Notes under the pieces: model-generated
What the model saw: only the letters and a program-made list of their open reading frames with translations
Told to the model about the DNA's origin: nothing
The model's database searches: none
Assembly: GCA_963716085.1 (NCBI GenBank)
Contig: OY970288.1
Span: forward strand, 124,001-188,000
Source: Persicitalea sp963716085
GTDB lineage: Bacteria > Bacteroidota > Bacteroidia > Cytophagales > Spirosomataceae
Direction of reading: 5' to 3'
Length of the DNA: 64,000 nucleotides
Shown: in pieces, positions 43,389 to 51,019 of the stretch
Layout: each line of letters opens with the position of its first letter
Position numbering within the stretch: position 1 is the stretch's first letter
Translations under genes and position numbers: made by a program

Positions 43389-44255
43389 ATGAAATACCAG
43401 CTACGGGAGATTCGGGAATTTCTGAGAAACCCGAGCAGATTTTTGGTAGAGAGATCCGTCTTTTCTACGAGGAGAGGGCTACTGTACGCTTACGCGAACG
43501 AGATTCTGCTTCTGTTTATTTTTTTACTCCTGTATGTAGTTGTTTCCGTTGTTGGAGATTTCATTGGGCTTGGGAGATGGCGTTCCATATTTGACTCATT
43601 TCCAGTGCATCTTAAATCCAAAGTTGATTTCTCCATCGAGGTATTTTTGCTGCTCGTTTGGGCACCCCTTTTTGAAGAAACGCTATTCAGAGGCTTCCTA
43701 AGCTTGAAGAAAGAATACGTTTGGGTTTCCGGTCTATTTCTGGTATTCGGAATTCAAATGATCGTTCATCCCATACTACCGGGAAGAAAATCCATTGAAT
43801 CCGTTTCTTACTTGCTTCTGTTTCTGTCGGTTTATGCGGCAATCGGGATTTGTGCAGCCGAGATTTTCGAAAAAGCGACGAACCAGTTCATAGATCGGTT
43901 TTTACGACCGAACTTCAATCGATGTGTCTACCTTTCTATGATCGGTTTTGGGCTTGCACACGTAATAAATTTTGAAGTAACTAACAGTTGGCAATATTTC
44001 TTAGCACCTTTGCTCACTTTGCCGCAACTTGTCAGCAGTGTTTTTTTGTGTTTCGTCAGGGTAAATTACGGTTTGGTATTTTCTGTTGCCCTTCATTTTT
44101 TGGGCAATTTTTTTACAGTGCTCGTCCGCCTGCCGAGCGAGTTTGACAGACCCGAATTAGCGGTCTTGATACTTATCGGTATCGCCTATTTCGTCAGGAA
44201 GGTATGGAAACAGTCGAATAGGTTGGCTGAAAAACTCGCTCGGCTCGATTTATGA
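43389..44255 (+). CDS. CPBP family intramembrane metalloprotease
   Basis: 288 residues and about seven hydrophobic segments. The three family motifs are visible: EExxxR (Glu96, Glu97, Arg101 in FEETLFRG), the second motif His191 in GFGLAHVINF, and HxxxN (His236, Asn240 in HFLGNF). CPBP proteases resemble Rce1; in bacteria some process bacteriocins or signal peptides. It begins 15 bases after pntB but has lower GC than the pnt genes and its role there is unclear. Confidence 0.88.
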   Translation: MKYQLREIREFLRNPSRFLVERSVFSTRRGLLYAYANEILLLFIFLLLYVVVSVVGDFIGLGRWRSIFDSFPVHLKSKVDFSIEVFLLLVWAPLFEETLFRGFLSLKKEYVWVSGLFLVFGIQMIVHPILPGRKSIESVSYLLLFLSVYAAIGICAAEIFEKATNQFIDRFLRPNFNRCVYLSMIGFGLAHVINFEVTNSWQYFLAPLLTLPQLVSSVFLCFVRVNYGLVFSVALHFLGNFFTVLVRLPSEFDRPELAVLILIGIAYFVRKVWKQSNRLAEKLARLDL

Positions 44256-44282
44256 TTCAGGATCGTGTCCCCGCATTCAAAG

Positions 44283-44910
44283 TTAGCTGGCAAATTCAAT
44301 ATTGATATACAGATCTTCCAGCGAGATGGGTTTTCCTTCCACCACAAACGATTCTTTGGACTCAGTGAAATTCAGGTTGAGCCAGGCGTTGGGGCTATCC
44401 GTTCGTTCGTAGGTTTCGACCGCCATTTCATCTTGGTTGATGAAAATTATTTGCTGTAAACTAACCAGACGCTTATACTCGGCTAGCTTTTCCCCCTGAT
44501 CGTATTTGGCTGTGGCTTTTGAAAGAATTTCAACCACAATATGTGGGTTGGTAATAATGCAGATTCGATCCTTCCTTTAAGATGAATCTGCCTTTTACCA
44601 CTGTGATGTCAGGCAGATAACAGCTCCCCTCGAATATTGGGATTTGAATGCCAGCGTTACTGCTATAAATACGAGATATCCCATTGACCGGAAAAATAGC
44701 GCCCAGCAATATAATCAGGTTGGAAATTAGTAATTCGTGCCAGGGCGTAGTTAGTCCCATAGTGATTATCTCGCTATCGTGGTATTCAATTTTAAAAGGC
44801 AATTCGTTCGATAAGTCAAAGAAGTCAGTCTCCGAAGCTGGAATACGGACAATCTGCTGAGTCTTCAACTGCTCGATAATCGTTTCTTTGAGTTGCTCGG
44901 TCGTGGTCAT
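44283..44910 (-). pseudogene. Uma2 family endonuclease, frameshifted
   Basis: The N-terminal frame (44910 to 44530) has LPFKIEYHDSEIITMG and LPDITVVKG, and ends with PTYCG after a premature stop. The C-terminal frame (to 44283) starts within TNPHIVVEILSKATAKYDQGEKLAEY, the PD-(D/E)xK core of Uma2 (DUF820). The two frames differ by one base near 44560; a single indel would join them to about 208 residues. It may be an inactive copy or a sequencing error. Uma2 proteins are abundant and often decayed; their function is unclear. Confidence 0.8.
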
Positions 44911-44970
44911 AGCGGATCAATTTTACCAAATATACCGATATTCTGTTTTTCTGGTTGTTGCCAACGTAGA

Positions 44971-45003
44971 AAGGGCCACGAACGAATCCGTGGCCCTTTT
45001 TAA
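44971..45003. terminator. Terminator at the end of glsB
   Basis: AAGGGCCACG (44971-44980) pairs perfectly with CGTGGCCCTT (44989-44998), with an eight-base loop. T residues follow on the plus strand and a weaker T run on the minus strand, between convergent genes only in part: both the Uma2 and GlsB genes are on the minus strand, so it would end GlsB transcription. Confidence 0.75.
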
Positions 45004-45019
45004 AAATACTTCTTCCCAA

Positions 45020-45274
45020 TTAACTTTTCGTAGCGAACTTCCGGTACAGCCAAAGCAGCAACACCGCGCCCAAAATGGCGATGATGATGCTACCAAAATT
45101 GAAGCCGTCGACCGTGCCGAAGCCTACCGCGCTCGAGATAAAGCCGCCGACGATGGCACCCGCGATGCCGATCAGCATCGTGACGATGAAGCCGCCGGGG
45201 TCTTTGCCGGGGTGAATGGCTTTGGCGATGCCGCCCGCAATGAGTCCTACAACAATCCAGGTTAAGATTCCCAT
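45020..45274 (-). CDS. GlsB/YeaQ/YmgE family membrane protein
   Basis: 84 residues, full length for the family. ILTWIVVGLIAGGIAKAIHPGKDPGGF is the hallmark N terminus; two more Gly-rich hydrophobic segments follow (IVTMLIGIAGAIVGGFI, IIIAILGAVLLLWLY). These inner-membrane proteins are linked to general stress in several bacteria; the molecular role is not known. Confidence 0.93.
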   Translation of the reverse strand: MGILTWIVVGLIAGGIAKAIHPGKDPGGFIVTMLIGIAGAIVGGFISSAVGFGTVDGFNFGSIIIAILGAVLLLWLYRKFATKS

Positions 45275-45344
45275 GTTTTTCTTTTAGTTTTAAGGGGTAC
45301 GTGATGAGAGAATTCACAATGTGCCGAATGCACGGTCACCATCC

Positions 45345-45387
45345 AAGAAAAAACCATGCCATCGACCTTAGATCCGATCGCATGGTT
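45345..45387 (-). terminator. Terminator of the S41 protease gene
   Basis: On the minus strand AACCATGC (45387-45380) pairs with GCATGGTT (45359-45352) around a 20-base loop that includes GATCGGATC, and TTTTTT follows. Confidence 0.75.
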
Positions 45388-45413
45388 ATGGGAAAACATA
45401 AGGTTATGAGGCT

Positions 45414-46844
45414 CTACTGATTCGGCAACGTGAAGAACATGTTGCCGCCCGCCGCTTTTTGGTCAATGGAAGAATAGACCTCCGGGCCAGTTTTGGGCTG
45501 ATCGACATCGTCCAGCCCGCGACGCGCGACGCGGGTGCCGAGAATCTGGAAGAGCGCTTCACCCAATAGCGGGTCACGGGGATCGCCGTAGGCATACAGC
45601 AAAGTACCTTCGGTTTTGGCGACGTTCGGCTCAAAACCCGCCGTGTAGTCGGAACTGCGCAGGCTGTTCGAGGAGCGCGATACAATGGGCTGAATGCCCC
45701 ACTTGATACGCTTGCTTTTATCTGAAAATGTGATGGAACCCACATTCTTGCCCGTCGTTTTGCCGCCCACCAAAAATACTTCCATAAAGGGTTTTAGGCC
45801 ATTAATAAGTAATTCGCTGGCGGAAGCCGAGGAGGTGGAGGTTAGGAAAAACACGCGGTTCAGACTACCCCCTATGTTCTGGCTTTTACTCAGGAAGTTG
45901 TCGTAAAAGAAATCTTTGCCGTACTGTTTTTCCAAATCGGGCGTGACGGTCTTGTTATATTCTTTATAGTAAAAAACGTCTTTATCAGAGGTACCCTTGC
46001 CAATCATACTCGCGATTTGGGTGGCCGAACTCACGTAGCCGCCCCGGTTGTAGCGCAAATCCATGACCAGTTCGTTGACGCCCCTGGCCTTAAAATCGGC
46101 GAAGATTTGTTCCAGTTGCTGATCGTAGGTCTTGGCGTTGCTGTTGTTGGGGCCGGGGATGAACTGGTGGTACACTACGTAGCCTATGCGCTTATCGCCT
46201 TTCACGAAGGTCGTATCGAAATAGACCGGATTAGCCTGAACTACGGCGGGCGTCACCGTGCGGGTGGTGGTGGTCGCGGCCACTTTTTGGTCAGCGTCCA
46301 GCGTTCCGATCGTAATTATTTTTGCGTCGTTGCCCGTCGTCAGCAGCGCGCGGTAGTTGCCCACCGTGAGTTTCTGACCGTTGACGTGGGTAAAATAATC
46401 GCCGCGCTTGAAGCCCGCCTTCTCGGCTGATGAACCTTTGTCGGTGTAAGTTACCAAACCGAAAAGATCGTCTTGCCCGCTCACGTACCTAATCATGCGG
46501 TACTCGATGCCCGTACTGGTGGATTCGCCGCTTAGCGATGCCTTCAGATCGTCGGCGCTCTCCTGCAACCACGAAAAGCGGTCGCCGTCAGGCCGTAGCG
46601 TGGCGTCGAATTTGTAGAGGATTGATTGGAAAAAGGACTGGGGGTCACGATTATAATCAGGACTTTCGGGTAGCTTATCGTTCCAAAAATACCACTGTTT
46701 CATGTTGCCGTAAACCCATTTGTTCACCTCTGTATCGGCAGGGTCATTTGCCCCGGCTCGGACAACCTCAAACGGCTTCTCGCACGAAAACAGAGCGGCC
46801 GACAGGCTTAGGAAAAAGATGAAGTAGGTTTTTTTCAAAGACAT
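45414..46844 (-). CDS. S41 family peptidase, lipoprotein
   Basis: 476 residues from the ATG at 46844. Lipoprotein signal MSLKKTYFIFFLSLSAALFSC. The layout is that of C-terminal processing peptidases: helical N-terminal region (YGNMKQWYFWNDKLPE), a PDZ-like domain (SSAEKAGFKRGDYFTHVNGQKL), then the protease core with LVMDLRYNRGGYVSS and the nucleophile Ser in STSSASASELL. The catalytic Lys should lie in LVGGKTTGK. Function is probably envelope protein turnover. The frame is open 108 codons further upstream, but that part has no signal peptide and overlaps the start of the divergent gene. Confidence 0.88.
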   Translation of the reverse strand: MSLKKTYFIFFLSLSAALFSCEKPFEVVRAGANDPADTEVNKWVYGNMKQWYFWNDKLPESPDYNRDPQSFFQSILYKFDATLRPDGDRFSWLQESADDLKASLSGESTSTGIEYRMIRYVSGQDDLFGLVTYTDKGSSAEKAGFKRGDYFTHVNGQKLTVGNYRALLTTGNDAKIITIGTLDADQKVAATTTTRTVTPAVVQANPVYFDTTFVKGDKRIGYVVYHQFIPGPNNSNAKTYDQQLEQIFADFKARGVNELVMDLRYNRGGYVSSATQIASMIGKGTSDKDVFYYKEYNKTVTPDLEKQYGKDFFYDNFLSKSQNIGGSLNRVFFLTSTSSASASELLINGLKPFMEVFLVGGKTTGKNVGSITFSDKSKRIKWGIQPIVSRSSNSLRSSDYTAGFEPNVAKTEGTLLYAYGDPRDPLLGEALFQILGTRVARRGLDDVDQPKTGPEVYSSIDQKAAGGNMFFTLPNQ

Positions 46845-47055
46845 AGCGGGATAAATAGAATTGGGATGGATACCTAGGAAACGCAATGTACTAATGTTCA
46901 GTTTCTCAAAACGCGAATCGCGGGCATAAAGGTAAGTCTCGCCAACCATATCGGTAGAAAATTTCTCCATGTGAAGAAATGGCAGGCAAGACATTTTGAT
47001 TTTTCCCGTTAGATAAACGAAAAATAAAAGCAAAAAGCCCATCCTTGTCCTGCCC

Positions 47056-48216
47056 ATGAAATTCCCCCACCTGAAAATTTTCGGCACGCTCCTGTGTGCT
47101 GGTACGTTGCTGAGCGGGTTCGCGTCCGCCCAGGAAAATGAAGAAAAAACCGAATCTTTCGTCTGCAACTACGTGGGCAATGATCGGCTGAAATCGCCGC
47201 AGGACATTTGCAACTACCTGGCTTTTACCTCCAACCGCCACGCCGAGCGCGTGGTCGAGCGCATCCTGCAACCCGTAGGCCTGACGCGGAACTTCGTCGT
47301 GGTCGAATGCCCCAATACTGAAAACTGTTTCGCTACGGTCGTGGATGGCAAGCGGTTCATCATTTACGACGGGCAATTCATGAAACAGGTCGAGAACCTG
47401 ACCAACACCGACTGGTCGGCGGTCAGCATCGTGGCCCACGAAATCGGCCACCACTTGCAGGGCCACACCATCGACGGGATGGGCAGCCGCCCGAGTAAGG
47501 AACTGGAAGCCGACCGCTTCTCGGGTTTTGTGCTGCACCAGTTGGGCGCGTCGCTGGACGAGTCACTTATCGCGATTCGCACATTGTCGAACGTAGAAAG
47601 TACCGATTCGCATCCGGGACTGGGCGTGCGTGTAGAGGCCATCAGTCAGGGTTGGAACGAGGCCGAAAAAATGTACCCTTTGTGGAATAAAACCCCGGCT
47701 GCGCTGGCAAATTCCAACATTTCCGCCTCAAACAGCAACGGCGTGTACAAACCCGCCACCAAAGCCCCGGCACCCAAGCCAACTCCGGCCCGAGAAGAAG
47801 TCGTCGAAACCGACATCACTTACCACGCCCCCAAGGGCTGCGCTTCGGGCGACTGCTACGAAGGGCCGGGCATCCTCATCCGCGAAAACCAGGAACGCTA
47901 CGAAGGCCACTTCCAGAGAGGCCAGAAACACGGCTTTGGCGTGCAATATTACCCCGGTGGTGCGGTGCGCTACAAAGGAATTTTCCGCGACGACCTCCGC
48001 TCCGGCGAAGGCACCTATTACTTCACCAACGGCGATAAGTTCGTCGGCTTCTTCCTGCACAACGTCCCCGAAGGCAAGGGAAGCTATTTCTACGCCGACG
48101 GTGAGCGCTTCACGGGTAATTTCAAGGGGGGCGTCCGCGAAGGCTACGGCGTGCTGACCCGCGCCGACGGAAGGCGGGAAGCGGGGTATTACAAGGATGA
48201 TGAGAGAATCAAATAA
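47056..48216 (+). CDS. Secreted M48-like zinc metalloprotease fused to MORN repeats
   Basis: 386 residues. Signal peptide (LKIFGTLLCAGTLLSGFASA), then a gluzincin-type protease domain with HEIGHH (His128, Glu129, His132) and the third ligand region KELEADRFSG about 20 residues later. After a Pro/Lys-rich linker (about 225-260) come about four MORN repeats (YEGHFQRGQKHGFGVQYYPGG, YKGIFRDDLRSGEGTYYF, FVGFFLHNVPEGKGSYFY, FTGNFKGGVREGYGVL). Four Cys in the mature region may form disulfides. The protease is expected to act in the periplasm or outside. Divergent from the S41 peptidase with about 210 bases between them. Confidence 0.85.
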   Translation: MKFPHLKIFGTLLCAGTLLSGFASAQENEEKTESFVCNYVGNDRLKSPQDICNYLAFTSNRHAERVVERILQPVGLTRNFVVVECPNTENCFATVVDGKRFIIYDGQFMKQVENLTNTDWSAVSIVAHEIGHHLQGHTIDGMGSRPSKELEADRFSGFVLHQLGASLDESLIAIRTLSNVESTDSHPGLGVRVEAISQGWNEAEKMYPLWNKTPAALANSNISASNSNGVYKPATKAPAPKPTPAREEVVETDITYHAPKGCASGDCYEGPGILIRENQERYEGHFQRGQKHGFGVQYYPGGAVRYKGIFRDDLRSGEGTYYFTNGDKFVGFFLHNVPEGKGSYFYADGERFTGNFKGGVREGYGVLTRADGRREAGYYKDDERIK

Positions 48217-48219
48217 TTT

Positions 48220-48295
48220 GGAATGTCGGAATGTCTGGCGAAAGCAATATTCCGACATTCACTAATTCCAAATTAAAACATTCACTCATTCAAAA
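48220..48295. repeat. Inverted repeats between convergent genes
   Basis: AATTTGGAATGTCGGAATGTC is partly the inverse of TATTCCGACATTCACTAATTCC (48248-48269). The 21-base block 48248-48268 is the exact inverse of 23450-23470. It is followed by TTCACTCATTCAAAATTG, the inverse GAATGAGTGA word. The convergent genes here may be terminated by this structure. Confidence 0.75.
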
Positions 48296-49529
48296 TTGCT
48301 TCCCCAATCACCTGACACGCCCGTTCCATTTGTTCTTCATTAATAACCAACGGCGGGGCGAAGCGGATTTTGTTGCCGTGGGTGGGCTTACAGAGTAGCC
48401 CCTTGTGCATCATGCTGAGGCAAAGATTGTAGGCCGTGTCGCTGTCTTCGGTGTCGTTGATGACGATGGCGTTGAGCAGTCCCTTTCCTCGCACGAGTTT
48501 GATCAAATCCGTTTTCTGCCGCAGGTCCTCCATTTTATTTCTAAAAATTAAACCCATCTTTTCGGCATTGTCGGCGAGGTTTTCGTCTTCGACTACGCGT
48601 AGGGCTTCCATCGTTACCGCGCAGGCCAGGGGGTTGCCGCCGTAGGTGGAGCCATGTTCGCCGGGTTGGATGGTGAGCATCACCTCGTCGTCGGCCAGGG
48701 CGGCGGACACGGGCATGGTGCCCCCCGAAAGGGCTTTTCCCAGTACCAGAATATCCGGCTTCACGCCTTCCCAGTCGCAGGCCAGCCGCTTACCCGTGCG
48801 GCCGATGCCCGTTTGTACTTCATCGGCGATGAAGAGGACGTTGTACTTTGTGCAAAGTTCGCGGACGCCTTTCAGGTAGCCCTCATGCGGCACGACCACA
48901 CCCGCTTCGCCCTGAATGGGCTCTACCATGAAGCCCGCTACGTTGGGGTTGTTCTTCAGAACGTCTTCCAGCGCGTTCAGATCATCGTAAGGTACCAGCA
49001 CGGCACCGGGCAGGAAGGGGCCGTAATTAGTCGTGCTGGATTTATCGGTCGAGGAAGAAATCGCGGCCAGCGTGCGGCCCCAGAAGTTGCCCGTAGCGTA
49101 GACGGTCACGGCCTGGTTCGCCGGAACACCTTTTACCATGTAGGCCCACTTGCGGGTAAGTTTGAGCGCCGTTTCGCCGCCTTCCACGCCCGAGTTCATC
49201 ATCAGTACTTTGTCAAAACCGAAGTACTCGGCCATGAATTTCTCGCATTCCCCCAAAATATCGCTGTGGAAAGCACGGGAGGTGAGTGTGAGTTTCTGCG
49301 CCTGCTCGATCATCGCCCCCACGATGCGTGGGTGGCAGTGTCCCTGGCTCACGGCACTGTACGCCGACAGGAAATCGAGGTACTGATTGCCCTCCACGTC
49401 CCAGACGTAAACGCCTTCGCCGCGTTCCAGCACCACGGGCATGGGTTTGTAGTTGTGAGCGCCGTATTGCCATTCCAACTGCATGGCGCGTTCAGTATCT
49501 TCGGAATGGGTGGTGTCAATGAAATGCAT
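48282..49529 (-). CDS. rocD: Ornithine--oxo-acid aminotransferase
   Basis: Transfers the delta-amino group of ornithine to 2-oxoglutarate, giving glutamate semialdehyde, in arginine and proline metabolism. 415 residues, class III PLP enzyme: MNSGVEGGETALKLTRKW, ADEVQTGIGRTG (Asp236), PLP-binding Lys265 in LGKALSGG. The AHNYKPMPVVLERGEG start and the DFLSAYSAVSQGHCHPRI segment are typical of RocD. Its last codons overlap the GAATGAGTGA repeat word. Confidence 0.96.
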   Translation of the reverse strand: MHFIDTTHSEDTERAMQLEWQYGAHNYKPMPVVLERGEGVYVWDVEGNQYLDFLSAYSAVSQGHCHPRIVGAMIEQAQKLTLTSRAFHSDILGECEKFMAEYFGFDKVLMMNSGVEGGETALKLTRKWAYMVKGVPANQAVTVYATGNFWGRTLAAISSSTDKSSTTNYGPFLPGAVLVPYDDLNALEDVLKNNPNVAGFMVEPIQGEAGVVVPHEGYLKGVRELCTKYNVLFIADEVQTGIGRTGKRLACDWEGVKPDILVLGKALSGGTMPVSAALADDEVMLTIQPGEHGSTYGGNPLACAVTMEALRVVEDENLADNAEKMGLIFRNKMEDLRQKTDLIKLVRGKGLLNAIVINDTEDSDTAYNLCLSMMHKGLLCKPTHGNKIRFAPPLVINEEQMERACQVIGEAILNE

Positions 49530-49548
49530 TATCGTTTTTTAATTGTAG

Positions 49549-49568
49549 AGACGTAACACGTTACGTCT
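49549..49568. repeat. AGACGTAA hairpin upstream of rocD
   Basis: AGACGTAA, four-base loop CACG, TTACGTCT: an 8-bp perfect stem, 20 bases before the rocD start. It may be one of the short interspersed hairpins of this genome or act in the mRNA leader. Confidence 0.6.
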
Positions 49569-49640
49569 GGCGGAAGAAAAAGCGCAACAAATTATTGCGT
49601 ATTCGGGTTTTGGGGTAAAGTTAGCAAAACCATCCGCAAA

Positions 49641-49826
49641 TTGAGCCAGCGCGTCGAACCTCTCCCCCGAATCAAAGCAGATAAAAGTCTTTCCGAAAAA
49701 GATTTTTACCTAAACAAAGAAGGCTTCATGGTTTTCACCGCCGCTTACCACAAGAAAAGAGGGTACTGCTGCCAGAGCGGTTGCCTTCACTGCCCTTACG
49801 GTTTTCGGAAGCCTGAAACTTCATAA
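49641..49826 (+). CDS. DUF5522 family small protein
   Basis: 61 residues. FMVFTAAYHKKRGYCCQSGCLHCPYGF matches DUF5522, with a Cys cluster (CCQSGCLHC) that may bind zinc. The start is a TTG; no ATG with a better position is present. Function unknown; it is divergent from rocD. Confidence 0.75.
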   Translation: MSQRVEPLPRIKADKSLSEKDFYLNKEGFMVFTAAYHKKRGYCCQSGCLHCPYGFRKPETS

Positions 49827-49902
49827 ATCGGCCATAGTAGTTTTTTGCCAAAATCACCTTCTCGAAGAAAAACCTGGTAACGAAAAACTATTGCTGAATT
49901 CC

Positions 49903-50814
49903 ATGAAAAGTCTACTCCCCGTTGCTCTGCTGGCCTGCCTGACCCTCACCGCTGCAAAGGCCCAGCTTAAAGCCCCCAAAGCTACCGACTGGATTCAGCT
50001 CTTCAACGGCAAAGACCTCACGGGTTGGGACGTCAAGATCGCGGGCTACGCCATGAACGACAATTACCAAAACACCTTCCGCGCCGAGGACGGGATGCTC
50101 CGTATCATGTACGATGGCTATGATCGCTTCGACGGGCGCTATGGGCATTTGTACTTCAAACAGCCGTTTTCACACTATAAATTAAAGTTCGAGTACCGCT
50201 TTCTGGGTGAGCAACTGCCCGGCGGCGATAGCTGGAACGTCCGCAACAGCGGCGTGATGCTGCACTCCGAACCCGCCTGGAATCTGGGCAAAGACCAAAC
50301 CTTTCCCGTCTCGCTGGAAATGCAGCTACTGGGCGGCCTCGGCAGCGGCGAGCGCCACACGGGAAACCTCTGCTCGCCCGGCACGATCGCCGACGTCAAC
50401 GGCAAACTCGACATGAAGCATTGCATCGACGCCGCTTCCAAAACCTACCACGGCGACGTTTGGGTAAAAGGCGAGGCCATCGTATACGGCGACTCGATCG
50501 TCCATCACCTCATCGACGGCGACACCGTACTGACCTACACCCACACCCGCGTCGGCGGAGGGTTTACCAGTCCCAAAAACAGCTTCGAGGCGGCTCACTT
50601 CACTAAGGAAGACGCCACTTACTGGCGCAACCTGGACAACACGCCCCTAAAAGAAGGCTACATCGCCTTCCAGAGCGAAAGCCACGCCATCGACTTCCGT
50701 AATATCGAACTCTTGCCCCTAAAAGGCTGCATGGATCCGAAGGCGTCGAACTTCAAATCGTTTTACGAGATTTCGGACAAGGGGGCTTGTGAGTATCGGG
50801 GGAAGGGGCAATAG
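49903..50814 (+). CDS. Secreted DUF1080 (3-keto-disaccharide hydrolase-like) protein
   Basis: 303 residues, ATG at 49903, signal peptide SLLPVALLACLTLTAAKA. The DUF1080 fold begins DWIQLFNGKDLTGWDVKIAGY and includes YKLKFEYRFLG, NSGVMLH and GYIAFQSESHAIDFRNIELLPL. These exported domains belong to a concanavalin-like beta-sandwich group; some act on 3-keto sugars. A short Cys-containing tail (GCMDPKASNF, CEYRGKG) follows, as in some Bacteroidota proteins. Confidence 0.88.
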   Translation: MKSLLPVALLACLTLTAAKAQLKAPKATDWIQLFNGKDLTGWDVKIAGYAMNDNYQNTFRAEDGMLRIMYDGYDRFDGRYGHLYFKQPFSHYKLKFEYRFLGEQLPGGDSWNVRNSGVMLHSEPAWNLGKDQTFPVSLEMQLLGGLGSGERHTGNLCSPGTIADVNGKLDMKHCIDAASKTYHGDVWVKGEAIVYGDSIVHHLIDGDTVLTYTHTRVGGGFTSPKNSFEAAHFTKEDATYWRNLDNTPLKEGYIAFQSESHAIDFRNIELLPLKGCMDPKASNFKSFYEISDKGACEYRGKGQ

Positions 50815-50932
50815 TTGTTTTTGGGTTGTTAGGTTTTAGGTTATTAGGCGTTAGGTCCATTTGACGAAATATTTGGTGTTCTAAGCTCAATATGGCATTT
50901 TTGCTAAGTTTTGACGTTTACCTGTATGGCCT

Positions 50933-50991
50933 GTCTTCGACTACGCTCAGACTGACAAAACCCAATTGTCAGTCTGAGCGTAGTCGAAGAC
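50933..50991. repeat. 26-bp perfect hairpin repeat
   Basis: Arms 50933-50958 and 50966-50991 are exact inverse copies (left arm begins GTCTTCGACTACGCTCAGAC) with a seven-base loop. The sequence CTTCGACTACGCTCAGACTG is of a kind seen scattered in many bacterial genomes. It lies between the DUF1080 and tldD genes, 28 bases before the latter. Confidence 0.9.
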
Positions 50992-51019
50992 CTCCTTTGA
51001 CAACTTAACAACCCCCACT

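Noticed and set aside
46845..47168. Longer N terminus of the S41 peptidase
   Set aside because: It overlaps the start of the divergent metalloprotease gene and lies before a clear lipoprotein signal at 46844.
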